This document shows, in pieces, positions 34,361-42,164 of a stretch of 64,000 nt of DNA. The notes below the pieces were generated by a model, which was not told the origin of the DNA, ran no database searches, and saw nothing but the letters and a program-made list of their open reading frames with translations. This DNA is from Cyclobacteriaceae bacterium (GTDB lineage: Bacteria; Bacteroidota; Bacteroidia; Cytophagales; Cyclobacteriaceae). The stretch is taken from contig JAHBUD010000003.1 in assembly GCA_019638255.1 (NCBI GenBank), positions 124,001 to 188,000 on the forward strand, given 5' to 3'. The translations under genes were made by a program, and so were the position numbers. The stretch's first letter is position 1; every line of letters begins with the position of its first letter.

Positions 34361-36988
34361 TTAATCTAATTCTCTAACAACGTCAGCGCCCTCAAGGTTC
34401 TCAAAAACAAATTCATTTTCGTTTTTAAGGTCCACAAAGATTACAGAGTCTTTGTGAACTTTTCCGGAAAGAATCTGTTTAGAGAGCTCATTCAGTATTT
34501 CACGCTGCATCACACGTTTTAACGGCCTGGCTCCAAACTGCGGGTCATACCCGATCCTTGCCAGCCGCTCGCATGCTTCAACCGAAACTTCTATTTTTAT
34601 TCCTGCCTCTTCCAGTCGCATACGCACCAGGTCAACCTGAATGTCCACAATCTTGCGGATGTCCTTCCGGCTCAACGGACGGAACATGATAATTTCATCA
34701 ATGCGGTTAACAAATTCCGGCCGAACCGATTTTTTCAATAACGAAAGCACTTCAACTTTAGTATCCTCAATTACCTCAAAATAGTTGTGGTCGGTAATTT
34801 TTTCGAAATTCTCCTGAATAATGTGCGAACCAATATTGGTGGTCATGATGATGATGGTATTCTTGAAATTGGCTACGCGACCTTTGTTGTCGGTAAGCCG
34901 ACCGTCATCAAGAACTTGTAGTAAGATGTTAAACACATCCGGGTGCGCTTTTTCAATTTCATCCAGCAGAATTACCGAATATGGTTTCCTGCGGATGGCT
35001 TCCGTAAGTTGTCCGCCTTCATCGTACCCTACATAGCCCGGAGGGGCGCCAATTAACCGGCTTACGCTGTGGCGTTCCTGGTACTCACTCATGTCGATGC
35101 GTACCATAGCGTGCTCATCGTTGAACAGGTATTCGGCCAGTGCTTTTGAGAGTTCGGTTTTACCCACACCTGTTGTTCCCATAAAGATGAAGGAGCCAAT
35201 CGGGCGTTTCGGGTCCTGTAACCCCGCGCGACTTCTGCGTACGGCATCGCTCAATGCCTGGATTGCTTCTTCCTGCCCGGCAACACGCTTGCTCAATTCT
35301 TCTTCCAGGTGAAGCAGTTTTTCGCGATCGCTTTGCAGCATTTTGGAAATGGGTATGCCCGTCCAGCGTGCTACTACTTCCGCTATATCTTCACTGTCAA
35401 CCTCTTCCTTCAACAAGGATTTTTCTCCCTGCATTTTTTTTATCTTTTGCTGAAAGTCATTTAGTTTTTTTTCAGCCTCAGTAATTTTTCCGTAGCGGAT
35501 CTCGGCAACCTTTCCATAGTCGCCTGCCTTCTCAGCTTGCTCAGCTTCAAACTTCAGCTTGTCGATATTCTCTTTTTGCTTCTGAATGCCCTGCACAACT
35601 TCTTTCTCGCTATCCCACTTTGCTTTTAAGGCGTTGCGTTGCTCAGAAAGGTCGGCAATCTCCTTGCTCAACACGGTTTCTTTTTCCTTGTCTTTCTCCC
35701 TGCGGATGGCCTCGCGCTCAATTTCGAGTTGCATGATCCTGCGGTTCAGTTCATCCAACTCTTCGGGCAATGAATCCATTTCTAACCGAAGTTTTGAAGC
35801 GGCTTCATCCATCAGGTCTATTGCTTTGTCGGGCAAGAAGCGATCGCTGATGTAGCGGTTGGATAATTCCACAGCCGAAATAACGGCATCGTCTTTAATG
35901 CGCACTCCGTGATGGAGCTCGTATTTATCTTTTATCCCGCGAAGGATGGAAATGGAATCTTCCACCGAAGGTTCGTCAACCATTACCGACTGGAACCTGC
36001 GCTCCAGCGCTTTATCCTTCTCAATATACTTTTGATATTCTTTTAATGTGGTGGCACCAATGGCGTGCAGTTCACCACGCGCCAGTGCTGGCTTTAGTAA
36101 GTTCGCGGCATCCATAGCACCTTCGCCACCGCCACCGGCACCGATAAGCGTATGAATTTCATCAATGAACAAAATAATCTGGCCGTTTGAATCGGTTACT
36201 TCTTTGATCACCGCTTTCAAACGTTCTTCAAACTCACCTTTGTACTTGGCGCCCGCCACGAGCAAGCCCATATCAAGCGACACAATGATTTTTGATTTTA
36301 GGTTTTCGGGCACATCCCCATTAACAATACGTTGTGCCATGCCCTCAACAATCGCAGTTTTACCTACACCGGGTTCACCCAACAGGATAGGATTGTTCTT
36401 CGTTCTGCGTGAAAGGATTTGAAGCACACGCCTGATCTCTTCATCGCGACCAATAACCGGATCGATTTTACCTTGTTTGGCTAAGTCGTTTAGGTTTTTG
36501 GAGTAGCGTTCAAGCGACTTATACTTGGCTTCGGCATTCTGATCGGTAACGGTATTTCCACCTCTTAGTTCCTTGATAGCTTTAATAAGCGGTATCCGCT
36601 CAAAGCCTGCATCGCGCATAATTGCTGAGGCTTTATCTTTTCCGGCCAGGATGGCCAGCAACAAATGCTCAACAGCAATGTATTGATCTTTAAATTCACG
36701 AAGTTCTTTTTCGGCTTGCTGCAACAGGGTATTGGTTGCCGTTGACAAATACGGCTGCTGACCGGAAACCTTGGGATAGGAATTTAAAAGTTCCTCCAGT
36801 TTGGTATCCAACAGGGATTTATTCACAGCCAGTTTCTTCACCAGGTAAGTGGCTACATTCTCGTCTGTTTCCAGTATGGCTTTCAAAATGTGGCCCGGCT
36901 CGATGGCTTGCTGCTGTAAGCCCATGGCAATCTCAGCCGACTTTTGTAAAGTCTCCTGCGATTTAATGGTGTATTTCTCGAAGTTCAT
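34361..36988 (-). CDS. clpB: ATP-dependent disaggregase ClpB
   Basis: Hsp100 chaperone, 875 residues, that with DnaK extracts polypeptides from aggregates. The N-terminal Clp_N repeats cover 1-145. NBD1 Walker A is GEPGVGKT near 203 and Walker B ILFIDEIHTL near 275. The ClpB-specific coiled-coil middle domain spans about 400-525 with heptads of E/K/R. NBD2 Walker A is GTTGVGKTELS near 605, and the C-terminal small domain ends the protein. The coiled-coil insertion and the lack of an IGF/LGF ClpP loop separate ClpB from ClpA/ClpC. It is transcribed alone and ends at a strong nested hairpin. Confidence 0.97.
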   Translation of the reverse strand: MNFEKYTIKSQETLQKSAEIAMGLQQQAIEPGHILKAILETDENVATYLVKKLAVNKSLLDTKLEELLNSYPKVSGQQPYLSTATNTLLQQAEKELREFKDQYIAVEHLLLAILAGKDKASAIMRDAGFERIPLIKAIKELRGGNTVTDQNAEAKYKSLERYSKNLNDLAKQGKIDPVIGRDEEIRRVLQILSRRTKNNPILLGEPGVGKTAIVEGMAQRIVNGDVPENLKSKIIVSLDMGLLVAGAKYKGEFEERLKAVIKEVTDSNGQIILFIDEIHTLIGAGGGGEGAMDAANLLKPALARGELHAIGATTLKEYQKYIEKDKALERRFQSVMVDEPSVEDSISILRGIKDKYELHHGVRIKDDAVISAVELSNRYISDRFLPDKAIDLMDEAASKLRLEMDSLPEELDELNRRIMQLEIEREAIRREKDKEKETVLSKEIADLSEQRNALKAKWDSEKEVVQGIQKQKENIDKLKFEAEQAEKAGDYGKVAEIRYGKITEAEKKLNDFQQKIKKMQGEKSLLKEEVDSEDIAEVVARWTGIPISKMLQSDREKLLHLEEELSKRVAGQEEAIQALSDAVRRSRAGLQDPKRPIGSFIFMGTTGVGKTELSKALAEYLFNDEHAMVRIDMSEYQERHSVSRLIGAPPGYVGYDEGGQLTEAIRRKPYSVILLDEIEKAHPDVFNILLQVLDDGRLTDNKGRVANFKNTIIIMTTNIGSHIIQENFEKITDHNYFEVIEDTKVEVLSLLKKSVRPEFVNRIDEIIMFRPLSRKDIRKIVDIQVDLVRMRLEEAGIKIEVSVEACERLARIGYDPQFGARPLKRVMQREILNELSKQILSGKVHKDSVIFVDLKNENEFVFENLEGADVVRELD

Positions 36989-37126
36989 AATTTTCTGTTC
37001 GCTCAGGTCGTCTTAGCACAAAACACAATCCATTGAAAGTTTGATCATGTTTCAGGAATTTTTGTCATTAAATTTTTAGATTTAGAAAGTGATTGCAGTC
37101 ATTTTGACTTAAGATTGAAGTGTTTT

Positions 37127-38956
37127 ATGCCAAAAAAGAAGCAAGTAGAAACTAACGATTTTCCGAAGGCAACCTTACTGGAAGTTGCGTGGGAAGTGTG
37201 TAATCAGGTGGGTGGAATTTACACGGTGATCCGTTCAAAAGTTCCGGCCATGATGAAACACAAGAGCGGACCTTATTGCCTTATTGGCCCGTATGTATCG
37301 AAAAATATTTTGGCGGAGGTGGAACCTTTTGAAGATTCGAGCGATGCGTTTGGTTTGACTGTTCAGCACCTGCGCGATCAGGGCATTGAAGCCTATTATG
37401 CCGAATGGCTCATTACCGGAAGGCCTAAGGTGATTTTATTGAATCCGGATAGTCTTTCGCCTGACAAGCTCAAGCAGATCCGTTACCATCTTTACAAGGA
37501 ATATGGAATCTCAACACCAGAGGATCATACACTGGTAAACCGTGTAATAGGCTTTAGCTACCTCACGTCACTGTTCATTGAAACCTTTATTCAGTTTGCC
37601 GATAAGGATCACCCCGTTATTGCTCATTTCCATGAGTGGATGGCCGGTTTGCCGATTCTGGATATCCGAAGTAAAAAGCTTCCGGTCAAAACTATTTTCA
37701 CAACACATGCTACACAGCTGGGCCGCCACCTGGCCATTAACTCACCGCAATTTTATTCGCACTTACCATTTTTTAAGTGGGAGTTGGAAGCCCCCAAGTT
37801 TGGCATTGAACCTGAGGCGCGTATTGAATTTGCCTGTGCCAACAACGCAGATATTTTAAGTACGGTAAGCGATGTAACGGCCCGGGAGTGCAAGCATTTA
37901 TTAAAACGCATACCTGAAGTTATTTTACCCAACGGTTTGAATATCGAACGGTTTGTGGCCCTGCATGAATTTCAAAACCTGCATGCGCAGTACAAGGAGG
38001 AGATCAACCAGTTTGTTATGGGGCATTTCTTTCAATCGTATTCGTTTGATCTCGATAAGACTATTTACTTTTTCACCTCCGGTCGGTATGAGTATAAGAA
38101 CAAGGGATTTGACTTAACGTTGCGCGCGTTGCAATTGCTGAACGAGCAGCTTAAAAAAGATCAGGCCGATGTAACCGTAGTGATGTTTTTTGTAACCAAG
38201 CGTGAATATTACAGCATTAAGCCCGAAGTGCTGCAATCGCGGGCCGTTATGGAGGAAGTGCGGCAAACCTGTGAGGCTATCCAGAAACAAATCGGCAAAC
38301 GTTTATTTTATGCGAGTACTACCAGCCTGGATCATCGCTTACCAAACCTGAGCGATTTTGTTGACGAGTACTGGAAACTCCGCTACCGCAGAACCATTCA
38401 ATCGTGGAAGAGTAATAACCTGCCGTTAGTCTTTACCCACAAGCTGGTGGATGAGCAAGGTGATGAAATTTTGCAATATGTGTACAAGCACAACATGCTG
38501 AACCACCCAGCCGATAAAGTTAAGATTGTATACCATGCTGATTTTATCAATGCCACCAATCCGTTGTTTGGTATTGAATACAGTCAGTTTGTGCGGGGTT
38601 GCCATTTGGGTATTTTCCCAAGTTACTATGAACCCTGGGGTTACACTCCGCTGGAATGCATGGCCAGTGGTGTGCCTGCCGTTACCAGCGATCTTTCCGG
38701 GTTTGGTGATTATATTCTGCACCACTCCAACGACCCTTCACAATATGGTCTGTATGTTATTGAGCGGGGTAAGCGCACGTTTGAGTGGTCGGCTGTTCAG
38801 TTGGCCAACGTATTGTACGATTATTTAAAGCAGAACAGGCGCGAGCGCATTATGCAGCGCAACAAAGTAGAGAACCATTCAGCCGAGTTTGACTGGCAGA
38901 ATTTAATCAAGCATTATAAGCAGGCGTACATGAGGGTGTTGGAGGGGAGGGGATAA
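37127..38956 (+). CDS. Glycogen synthase, eukaryote-type (GT3 family)
   Basis: A 609-residue GT-B glycosyltransferase of family GT3, the fungal/animal Gsy type rather than bacterial GlgA. The diagnostic N-terminus is LLEVAWEVCNQVGGIYTVIRSK. HFHEWMAGLPIL and TTHATQLGRHLA follow, and the donor-site region near the C-terminus reads FPSYYEPWGYTPLECMASGVPAVTSD (cited in part). The track start at 37115 is a TTG; ATG 37127 (MPKKKQVETN) is preferred. It probably extends glycogen with UDP- or ADP-glucose. No glgB/glgC/glgP neighbours are present. It is divergent from clpB. Confidence 0.93.
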   Translation: MPKKKQVETNDFPKATLLEVAWEVCNQVGGIYTVIRSKVPAMMKHKSGPYCLIGPYVSKNILAEVEPFEDSSDAFGLTVQHLRDQGIEAYYAEWLITGRPKVILLNPDSLSPDKLKQIRYHLYKEYGISTPEDHTLVNRVIGFSYLTSLFIETFIQFADKDHPVIAHFHEWMAGLPILDIRSKKLPVKTIFTTHATQLGRHLAINSPQFYSHLPFFKWELEAPKFGIEPEARIEFACANNADILSTVSDVTARECKHLLKRIPEVILPNGLNIERFVALHEFQNLHAQYKEEINQFVMGHFFQSYSFDLDKTIYFFTSGRYEYKNKGFDLTLRALQLLNEQLKKDQADVTVVMFFVTKREYYSIKPEVLQSRAVMEEVRQTCEAIQKQIGKRLFYASTTSLDHRLPNLSDFVDEYWKLRYRRTIQSWKSNNLPLVFTHKLVDEQGDEILQYVYKHNMLNHPADKVKIVYHADFINATNPLFGIEYSQFVRGCHLGIFPSYYEPWGYTPLECMASGVPAVTSDLSGFGDYILHHSNDPSQYGLYVIERGKRTFEWSAVQLANVLYDYLKQNRRERIMQRNKVENHSAEFDWQNLIKHYKQAYMRVLEGRG

Positions 38957-39185
38957 CGTTTAGCTTTGTTTATGTGATTCATCTGAAATACATCTTCTCC
39001 AACGCTGCTACACGAAATTAGGAGTTTACACTAAATTGCTAACACGTCCCAGTTTTCAAACCAAGCTTTATCTTGCTGAAGATTTTACAGAGTGGTACTT
39101 TATGTGCATAACTATTCGGAAGATTTTATTTGTTGACATTTTGTCAAGGAGGAGATTGCAAAATACGGATAAGCAAATCTTGGGT
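38957..39185. other. Gap between glycogen synthase and the Ada-like gene
   Basis: A 229-bp intergenic stretch between converging genes. It contains a short palindrome (TTGACATTTTGTCAA near 39132-39147) but no T-tailed terminator and no open frame with coding character. Confidence 0.5.
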
Positions 39186-40049
39186 TTAAAATCCTGAAAC
39201 TTTAGCCATCTCCCAGCCAATAATGCTTTTCTTGCGAATGGCCTCCCAACGGTATTCACCAAGGATACCATCCTTGCGGATTACCCGGTGACAAGGAATG
39301 AGATAAGCAATGTGATTCGATCCAACTGCAGAACCCACCGCTTGCATCGCTTTCGGATTTGAAATTTTTTCAGCAACCTGTTGGTAAGTGGTTACATCAC
39401 CTATTGGTATTCTTAGTAAAGCCTCCCAAACCTTGATCTGAAAGTTTGTTCCTTTAACAAATAAGTGGAGTTTTCTTTGCGCCTCTGCGCCTTTGCGGTG
39501 AAAAATTGATTCAACAAAACTTTTCGTTAAACCTTGATCCTGATGAAAAACAGAATTGTGCCAATGCTCCTTCATGTTTTCCAGTTCGTGTCTTCCGTCT
39601 TCATCCAGACTAATAAATGATAGCCAGCATATACCCCGTTCGGTTACACCAATCAGACAATTGCCGAAAGGTGTTTTATGAAATCCGTACTCGATCTGAA
39701 TTCCTGATCCATGAAGTTTGTACTCCTGAGGTGTTACTGCTTCCAGCGTTGTGAATAAATCATACACGCGTGATTGTCCTGAGAGCCCGGCTGTTTGTGC
39801 CAACTCCTCAAGATTTTTACTTTCCAATAATTTCCTTTTTAAAAAATCTGTCGTAAGAAATTGCAGAAACCGCTTCGGGCTGATACCCGCCCATTCAGTA
39901 AAAATACGTTGGAAGTGAAAAGGTGATAAATGAACTTGTTCCGCAACTTCATCTAATTCCGGCTGACGGTGAACATTTTTTTCGAGGTATTCAATGGCCT
40001 GAGCGATTCTGAAATAATTGATATGGTGTTCCTGGTCGATCAACAGCAT
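39186..40049 (-). CDS. AraC-type regulator fused to O6-methylguanine-DNA methyltransferase (Ada-like)
   Basis: A 287-residue repair/regulator fusion. Residues 10-105 are an AraC HTH (AIEYLEKNVHRQPELDEVAE and HFQRIFTEWAGISPKRFLQF regions). Residues 195-280 are the DNA alkyltransferase, with the acceptor Cys C253 in IPCHRVIRKDG and GEYRWE. The N-terminal phosphotriester-sensing Zn domain of E. coli Ada is absent, so induction must work differently. A linker segment at about residues 182-193 (HRKGAEAQRK) is encoded by a repeat-like 35-bp stretch at 39471-39505, which looks like an in-frame dispersed-repeat insertion. It sits alone on the strand. Confidence 0.92.
   Translation of the reverse strand: MLLIDQEHHINYFRIAQAIEYLEKNVHRQPELDEVAEQVHLSPFHFQRIFTEWAGISPKRFLQFLTTDFLKRKLLESKNLEELAQTAGLSGQSRVYDLFTTLEAVTPQEYKLHGSGIQIEYGFHKTPFGNCLIGVTERGICWLSFISLDEDGRHELENMKEHWHNSVFHQDQGLTKSFVESIFHRKGAEAQRKLHLFVKGTNFQIKVWEALLRIPIGDVTTYQQVAEKISNPKAMQAVGSAVGSNHIAYLIPCHRVIRKDGILGEYRWEAIRKKSIIGWEMAKVSGF
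39471..39505. repeat. Dispersed repeat-like segment inside the Ada-like gene
   Basis: The 35 bp here repeat the motif GCGCCTCTGCGCCTTTGCG and read, in the gene's frame, HRKGAEAQRK. I recognise this string as one that recurs in unrelated bacterial genomes and in unrelated proteins. It occupies the variable linker before the alkyltransferase domain, leaving the frame open. Recognition from memory is the only basis. Confidence 0.55.
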
Positions 40050-40121
40050 AAAGTTACGTGTTTGATTATGCTGTAAAAGTGATGGATTGTGATTAGTTGG
40101 AAAACCTGAAACTTGCTGAAA

Positions 40122-40439
40122 TCAGATCTTTAATGCAGTAGCTTTCGGATCAGTGAACATGAATCCTCTGCCTTCATCGCCTTCGTAGAAATCAATTTCT
40201 TTTCCCACCACATACATAGTGTGTCCTTTGTCAACCAATACAGGTATACCCTCAATAGTATAGGTTTGATCGGCATCTTTTTTCTTATCGAAACCAATAA
40301 TCAGTTTAACCCCGCCACATCCGCCCCCACGTACCCCCACCCGGAGGCCATAATCAGCAGGAATGTTTTTGGTTTGCATGATCTTGCGCACTTCTTCGGC
40401 AGCTTTTGGCGTTAACGTTACGGGTTGAAAATCAAACAT
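40122..40439 (-). CDS. HesB/IscA-like protein with truncated cysteine motif
   Basis: A 105-residue A-type iron-sulfur carrier fold. The first conserved Cys is C41 in RGGGCGGVKL. The fold continues with GHTMYVVGKEIDFYEG and GRGFMFTDPKAT, but the protein ends ALKI where canonical members have the CGCG(S/T)SF tail. No second or third cysteine exists, and none is encoded in frame just past the stop. It therefore lacks two of the three cluster ligands of IscA/ErpA/SufA. It may act as a homodimer with one Cys per subunit, or have a non-Fe-S role. ATG 40439 is the start. Confidence 0.85.
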   Translation of the reverse strand: MFDFQPVTLTPKAAEEVRKIMQTKNIPADYGLRVGVRGGGCGGVKLIIGFDKKKDADQTYTIEGIPVLVDKGHTMYVVGKEIDFYEGDEGRGFMFTDPKATALKI

Positions 40440-40512
40440 CTGGAAGGTTTCTCGGTTATGTCGTTCAAAATTATCTAAATTTCAAACACAATTAGATTGA
40501 AATTGATTTCGT

Positions 40513-41031
40513 ATGGATGCTCTTATTGAATTTGGCAAGATTTTGATCCCCGCTTCGTTAGTGTTGTATGCGGCATACCTGTTGGTACGGTCGTTCCTGG
40601 CCAAGGAAATTGAACTTAAAAAGCTTGAAATCCGAAGCCGCAGCATTGAAACAGTGCTGCCGTTGCGTTTACAGGCCTATGAAAGAATGTGCCTGTTTCT
40701 GGAACGAATCAGTCCCCAAAATTTGTTAATACGCCTGAATCCGGGTGCAATACCTGCGCGCGAGTTTCACCAGGTGTTGCTCAGCGAAATACGCAACGAG
40801 TATAACCATAATGTTTCGCAGCAGATTTTTATGAGCGAAAACAGTTGGGAACTTGTTCGCAATGCAAAGGAAGACCTGGTGGTAACGATTAACGAGGCGG
40901 CATCGGAAGTGGGGCAGGAGGCTACCAGCCTGGATTTGTCGAAAAAGATTTTTGAAAAAATAATCAACAAGCCCGACTCCATTGCGCATGCGCTGGTAGA
41001 GATAAAGCGGGAGATACAACAAACCTTTTAA
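40513..41031 (+). CDS. Membrane-anchored hypothetical protein (DUF7935-like)
   Basis: A 172-residue protein with one N-terminal membrane helix (about 8-28, ILIPASLVLYAAYLLV) and a long, mostly helical cytoplasmic part containing PLRLQAYERMCLFLERISPQNLL and QIFMSENSWELVRNAKED. I associate it with a Bacteroidota-only family (DUF7935), function unknown. It heads a tight rightward set: a DUF1232 gene starts 1 bp after its stop and an NAD(P)-binding gene overlaps the latter by 4 bp, so the three are probably one operon. Confidence 0.75.
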   Translation: MDALIEFGKILIPASLVLYAAYLLVRSFLAKEIELKKLEIRSRSIETVLPLRLQAYERMCLFLERISPQNLLIRLNPGAIPAREFHQVLLSEIRNEYNHNVSQQIFMSENSWELVRNAKEDLVVTINEAASEVGQEATSLDLSKKIFEKIINKPDSIAHALVEIKREIQQTF

Positions 41032-41032
41032 C

Positions 41033-41431
41033 ATGACCAACATTTTTTATCAATCAGCCTTACGCAAAGCCTCCGGCTTCTTCGGTCGCCATGGGCGCAT
41101 AGCGATGTTGCTTTCGCAACTGGCGATGAAGATGGGCCGGATGAATAGAAATGATTTAAGTTTCACGGCAGCCAAATCAAAATTGGATGTAATGGTCAGA
41201 CTGGTTAAAGCCTATACCACGGGTCAATACAAAAGCATACCCTGGAAAACCATTGCCGCGATTTTAGCGGCTATTATTTATTTTGTAAATCCGTTCGATC
41301 TTATTCCTGATCTTGCTCCGGTGGTTGGGTTAACCGATGATTTTTCGATTTTGGTTTGGGTGTATAGCTCGGTTCAATTCGAGGTAGATAAATTCCTGGC
41401 CTGGGAGCAAACCCAACTTCCAATAGTATGA
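41033..41431 (+). CDS. DUF1232 (YkvA) membrane protein
   Basis: A 132-residue protein with the DUF1232/YkvA core: AAIIYFVNPFDLIPDLAPVVGLTDDFSIL (cited as the family hallmark in part), two hydrophobic helices at about 72-118, and a basic N-terminal half (HGRIAMLLSQLAMKMGRMNR). YkvA proteins are small membrane proteins of unknown biochemical role. It is the middle gene of a three-gene operon, starting 1 bp after the preceding stop and overlapping the next ATG by 4 bp. Confidence 0.88.
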   Translation: MTNIFYQSALRKASGFFGRHGRIAMLLSQLAMKMGRMNRNDLSFTAAKSKLDVMVRLVKAYTTGQYKSIPWKTIAAILAAIIYFVNPFDLIPDLAPVVGLTDDFSILVWVYSSVQFEVDKFLAWEQTQLPIV

Positions 41432-42069
41432 AGACTGCATTGCTGGCCGGTTCAACCGGATTGATCGGGAAACAATTGCTTCAATTGTTGTTGGATGATT
41501 CTGCGTATGCAGAAATAAAAGCGTTAAGCCGAAAACCGATAGGCATTGAGCATCCGAAGCTTAAAAATATCGTACTTGATTTAAATAAGTTAGATGAGCA
41601 TTTCGATCAGCTTAAAGCCGATGATGTATTTTGCTGTTTAGGCACAACCATAAAGCAAGCCGGAAGCAAAGAAGCCTTTCGAAAAGTGGATCACGATTAT
41701 CCATTGGAGCTGGCTAAGCTTTCAAAAAATCAGGGAGCGACTCAGTACCTGATTGTCACTGCACTGGGCTCCAACAAAATGTCAGGTATTTTTTATAACC
41801 AGGTGAAGGGGCAGGTTGAAGAAGCCATTGACCAGGTTGGCTTTCAGTCGTACCATATTTTCAGGCCATCGTTATTGTTGGGCGAACGTACGGAGAAACG
41901 TGCTGGTGAAGGTGCTGCAACTGTGGTGTATAGAGCTTTAGGGTTTTTGATCCCGTTAAAATACAAAGCCATTGATTCAGCAAAAGTAGCCAGGGCAATG
42001 CTTCATATGGCCAAGCAGAATTCTAAAGGAAAGTTCATTCACGAATCGAAGGAGCTTCAGCAGTTTTAA
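41428..42069 (+). CDS. NAD(P)H-binding oxidoreductase (HTATIP2/NmrA-like)
   Basis: A 213-residue atypical short-chain dehydrogenase with the nucleotide-binding start TALLAGSTGLIGKQLLQLLL, the FCCLGTTIKQAGSKEAFRKVDHDY block and YHIFRPSLLLGERTEKR, a pattern shared with HTATIP2/YbjT-type proteins. The catalytic Tyr-Lys pair of classical SDRs is not obvious, so it may be a redox-sensing or binding protein. ATGA overlap with the DUF1232 gene shows translational coupling. The gene ends 5 bp before a palindromic repeat cluster (42075-42164). Confidence 0.85.
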   Translation: MKTALLAGSTGLIGKQLLQLLLDDSAYAEIKALSRKPIGIEHPKLKNIVLDLNKLDEHFDQLKADDVFCCLGTTIKQAGSKEAFRKVDHDYPLELAKLSKNQGATQYLIVTALGSNKMSGIFYNQVKGQVEEAIDQVGFQSYHIFRPSLLLGERTEKRAGEGAATVVYRALGFLIPLKYKAIDSAKVARAMLHMAKQNSKGKFIHESKELQQF

Positions 42070-42074
42070 TTTAT

Positions 42075-42164
42075 GTCATGCTGAGCCTGTCGAAGCATGA
42101 CACTTAGATAGTCACCCTTCGACAGGCTCAGGGTGACAACCCATCAACAAGATCAGGGTGACAC
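42075..42164. repeat. Palindromic repeat cluster (REP-like)
   Basis: Two opposed units, 42075-42101 and 42111-42137, share the core CTGAGCCTGTCGAAG and its exact reverse complement (42081-42095, 42117-42131), so they can form a long hairpin. Each unit also has self-complementary ends (GTCATGCT/AGCATGAC; GTCACCC/GGGTGAC). A third, degenerate end (GATCAGGGTGACAC, 42151-42164) runs into the 3' end of the dnaE gene. I recognise the core as a widespread dispersed genomic repeat. Confidence 0.75.

Noticed and set aside
34156..34377. 73-codon rightward frame over the clpB terminator
   Set aside because: It translates through the terminator hairpin and its low-complexity sequence; no coding signal.
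38957..39185. Small gene between the glycogen synthase and Ada-like genes
   Set aside because: No frame of useful length with coding character was found.
42070..42164. Simple bidirectional terminator
   Set aside because: The arms are long and internally palindromic, with no T-runs, and the core is recognisable as a dispersed repeat.
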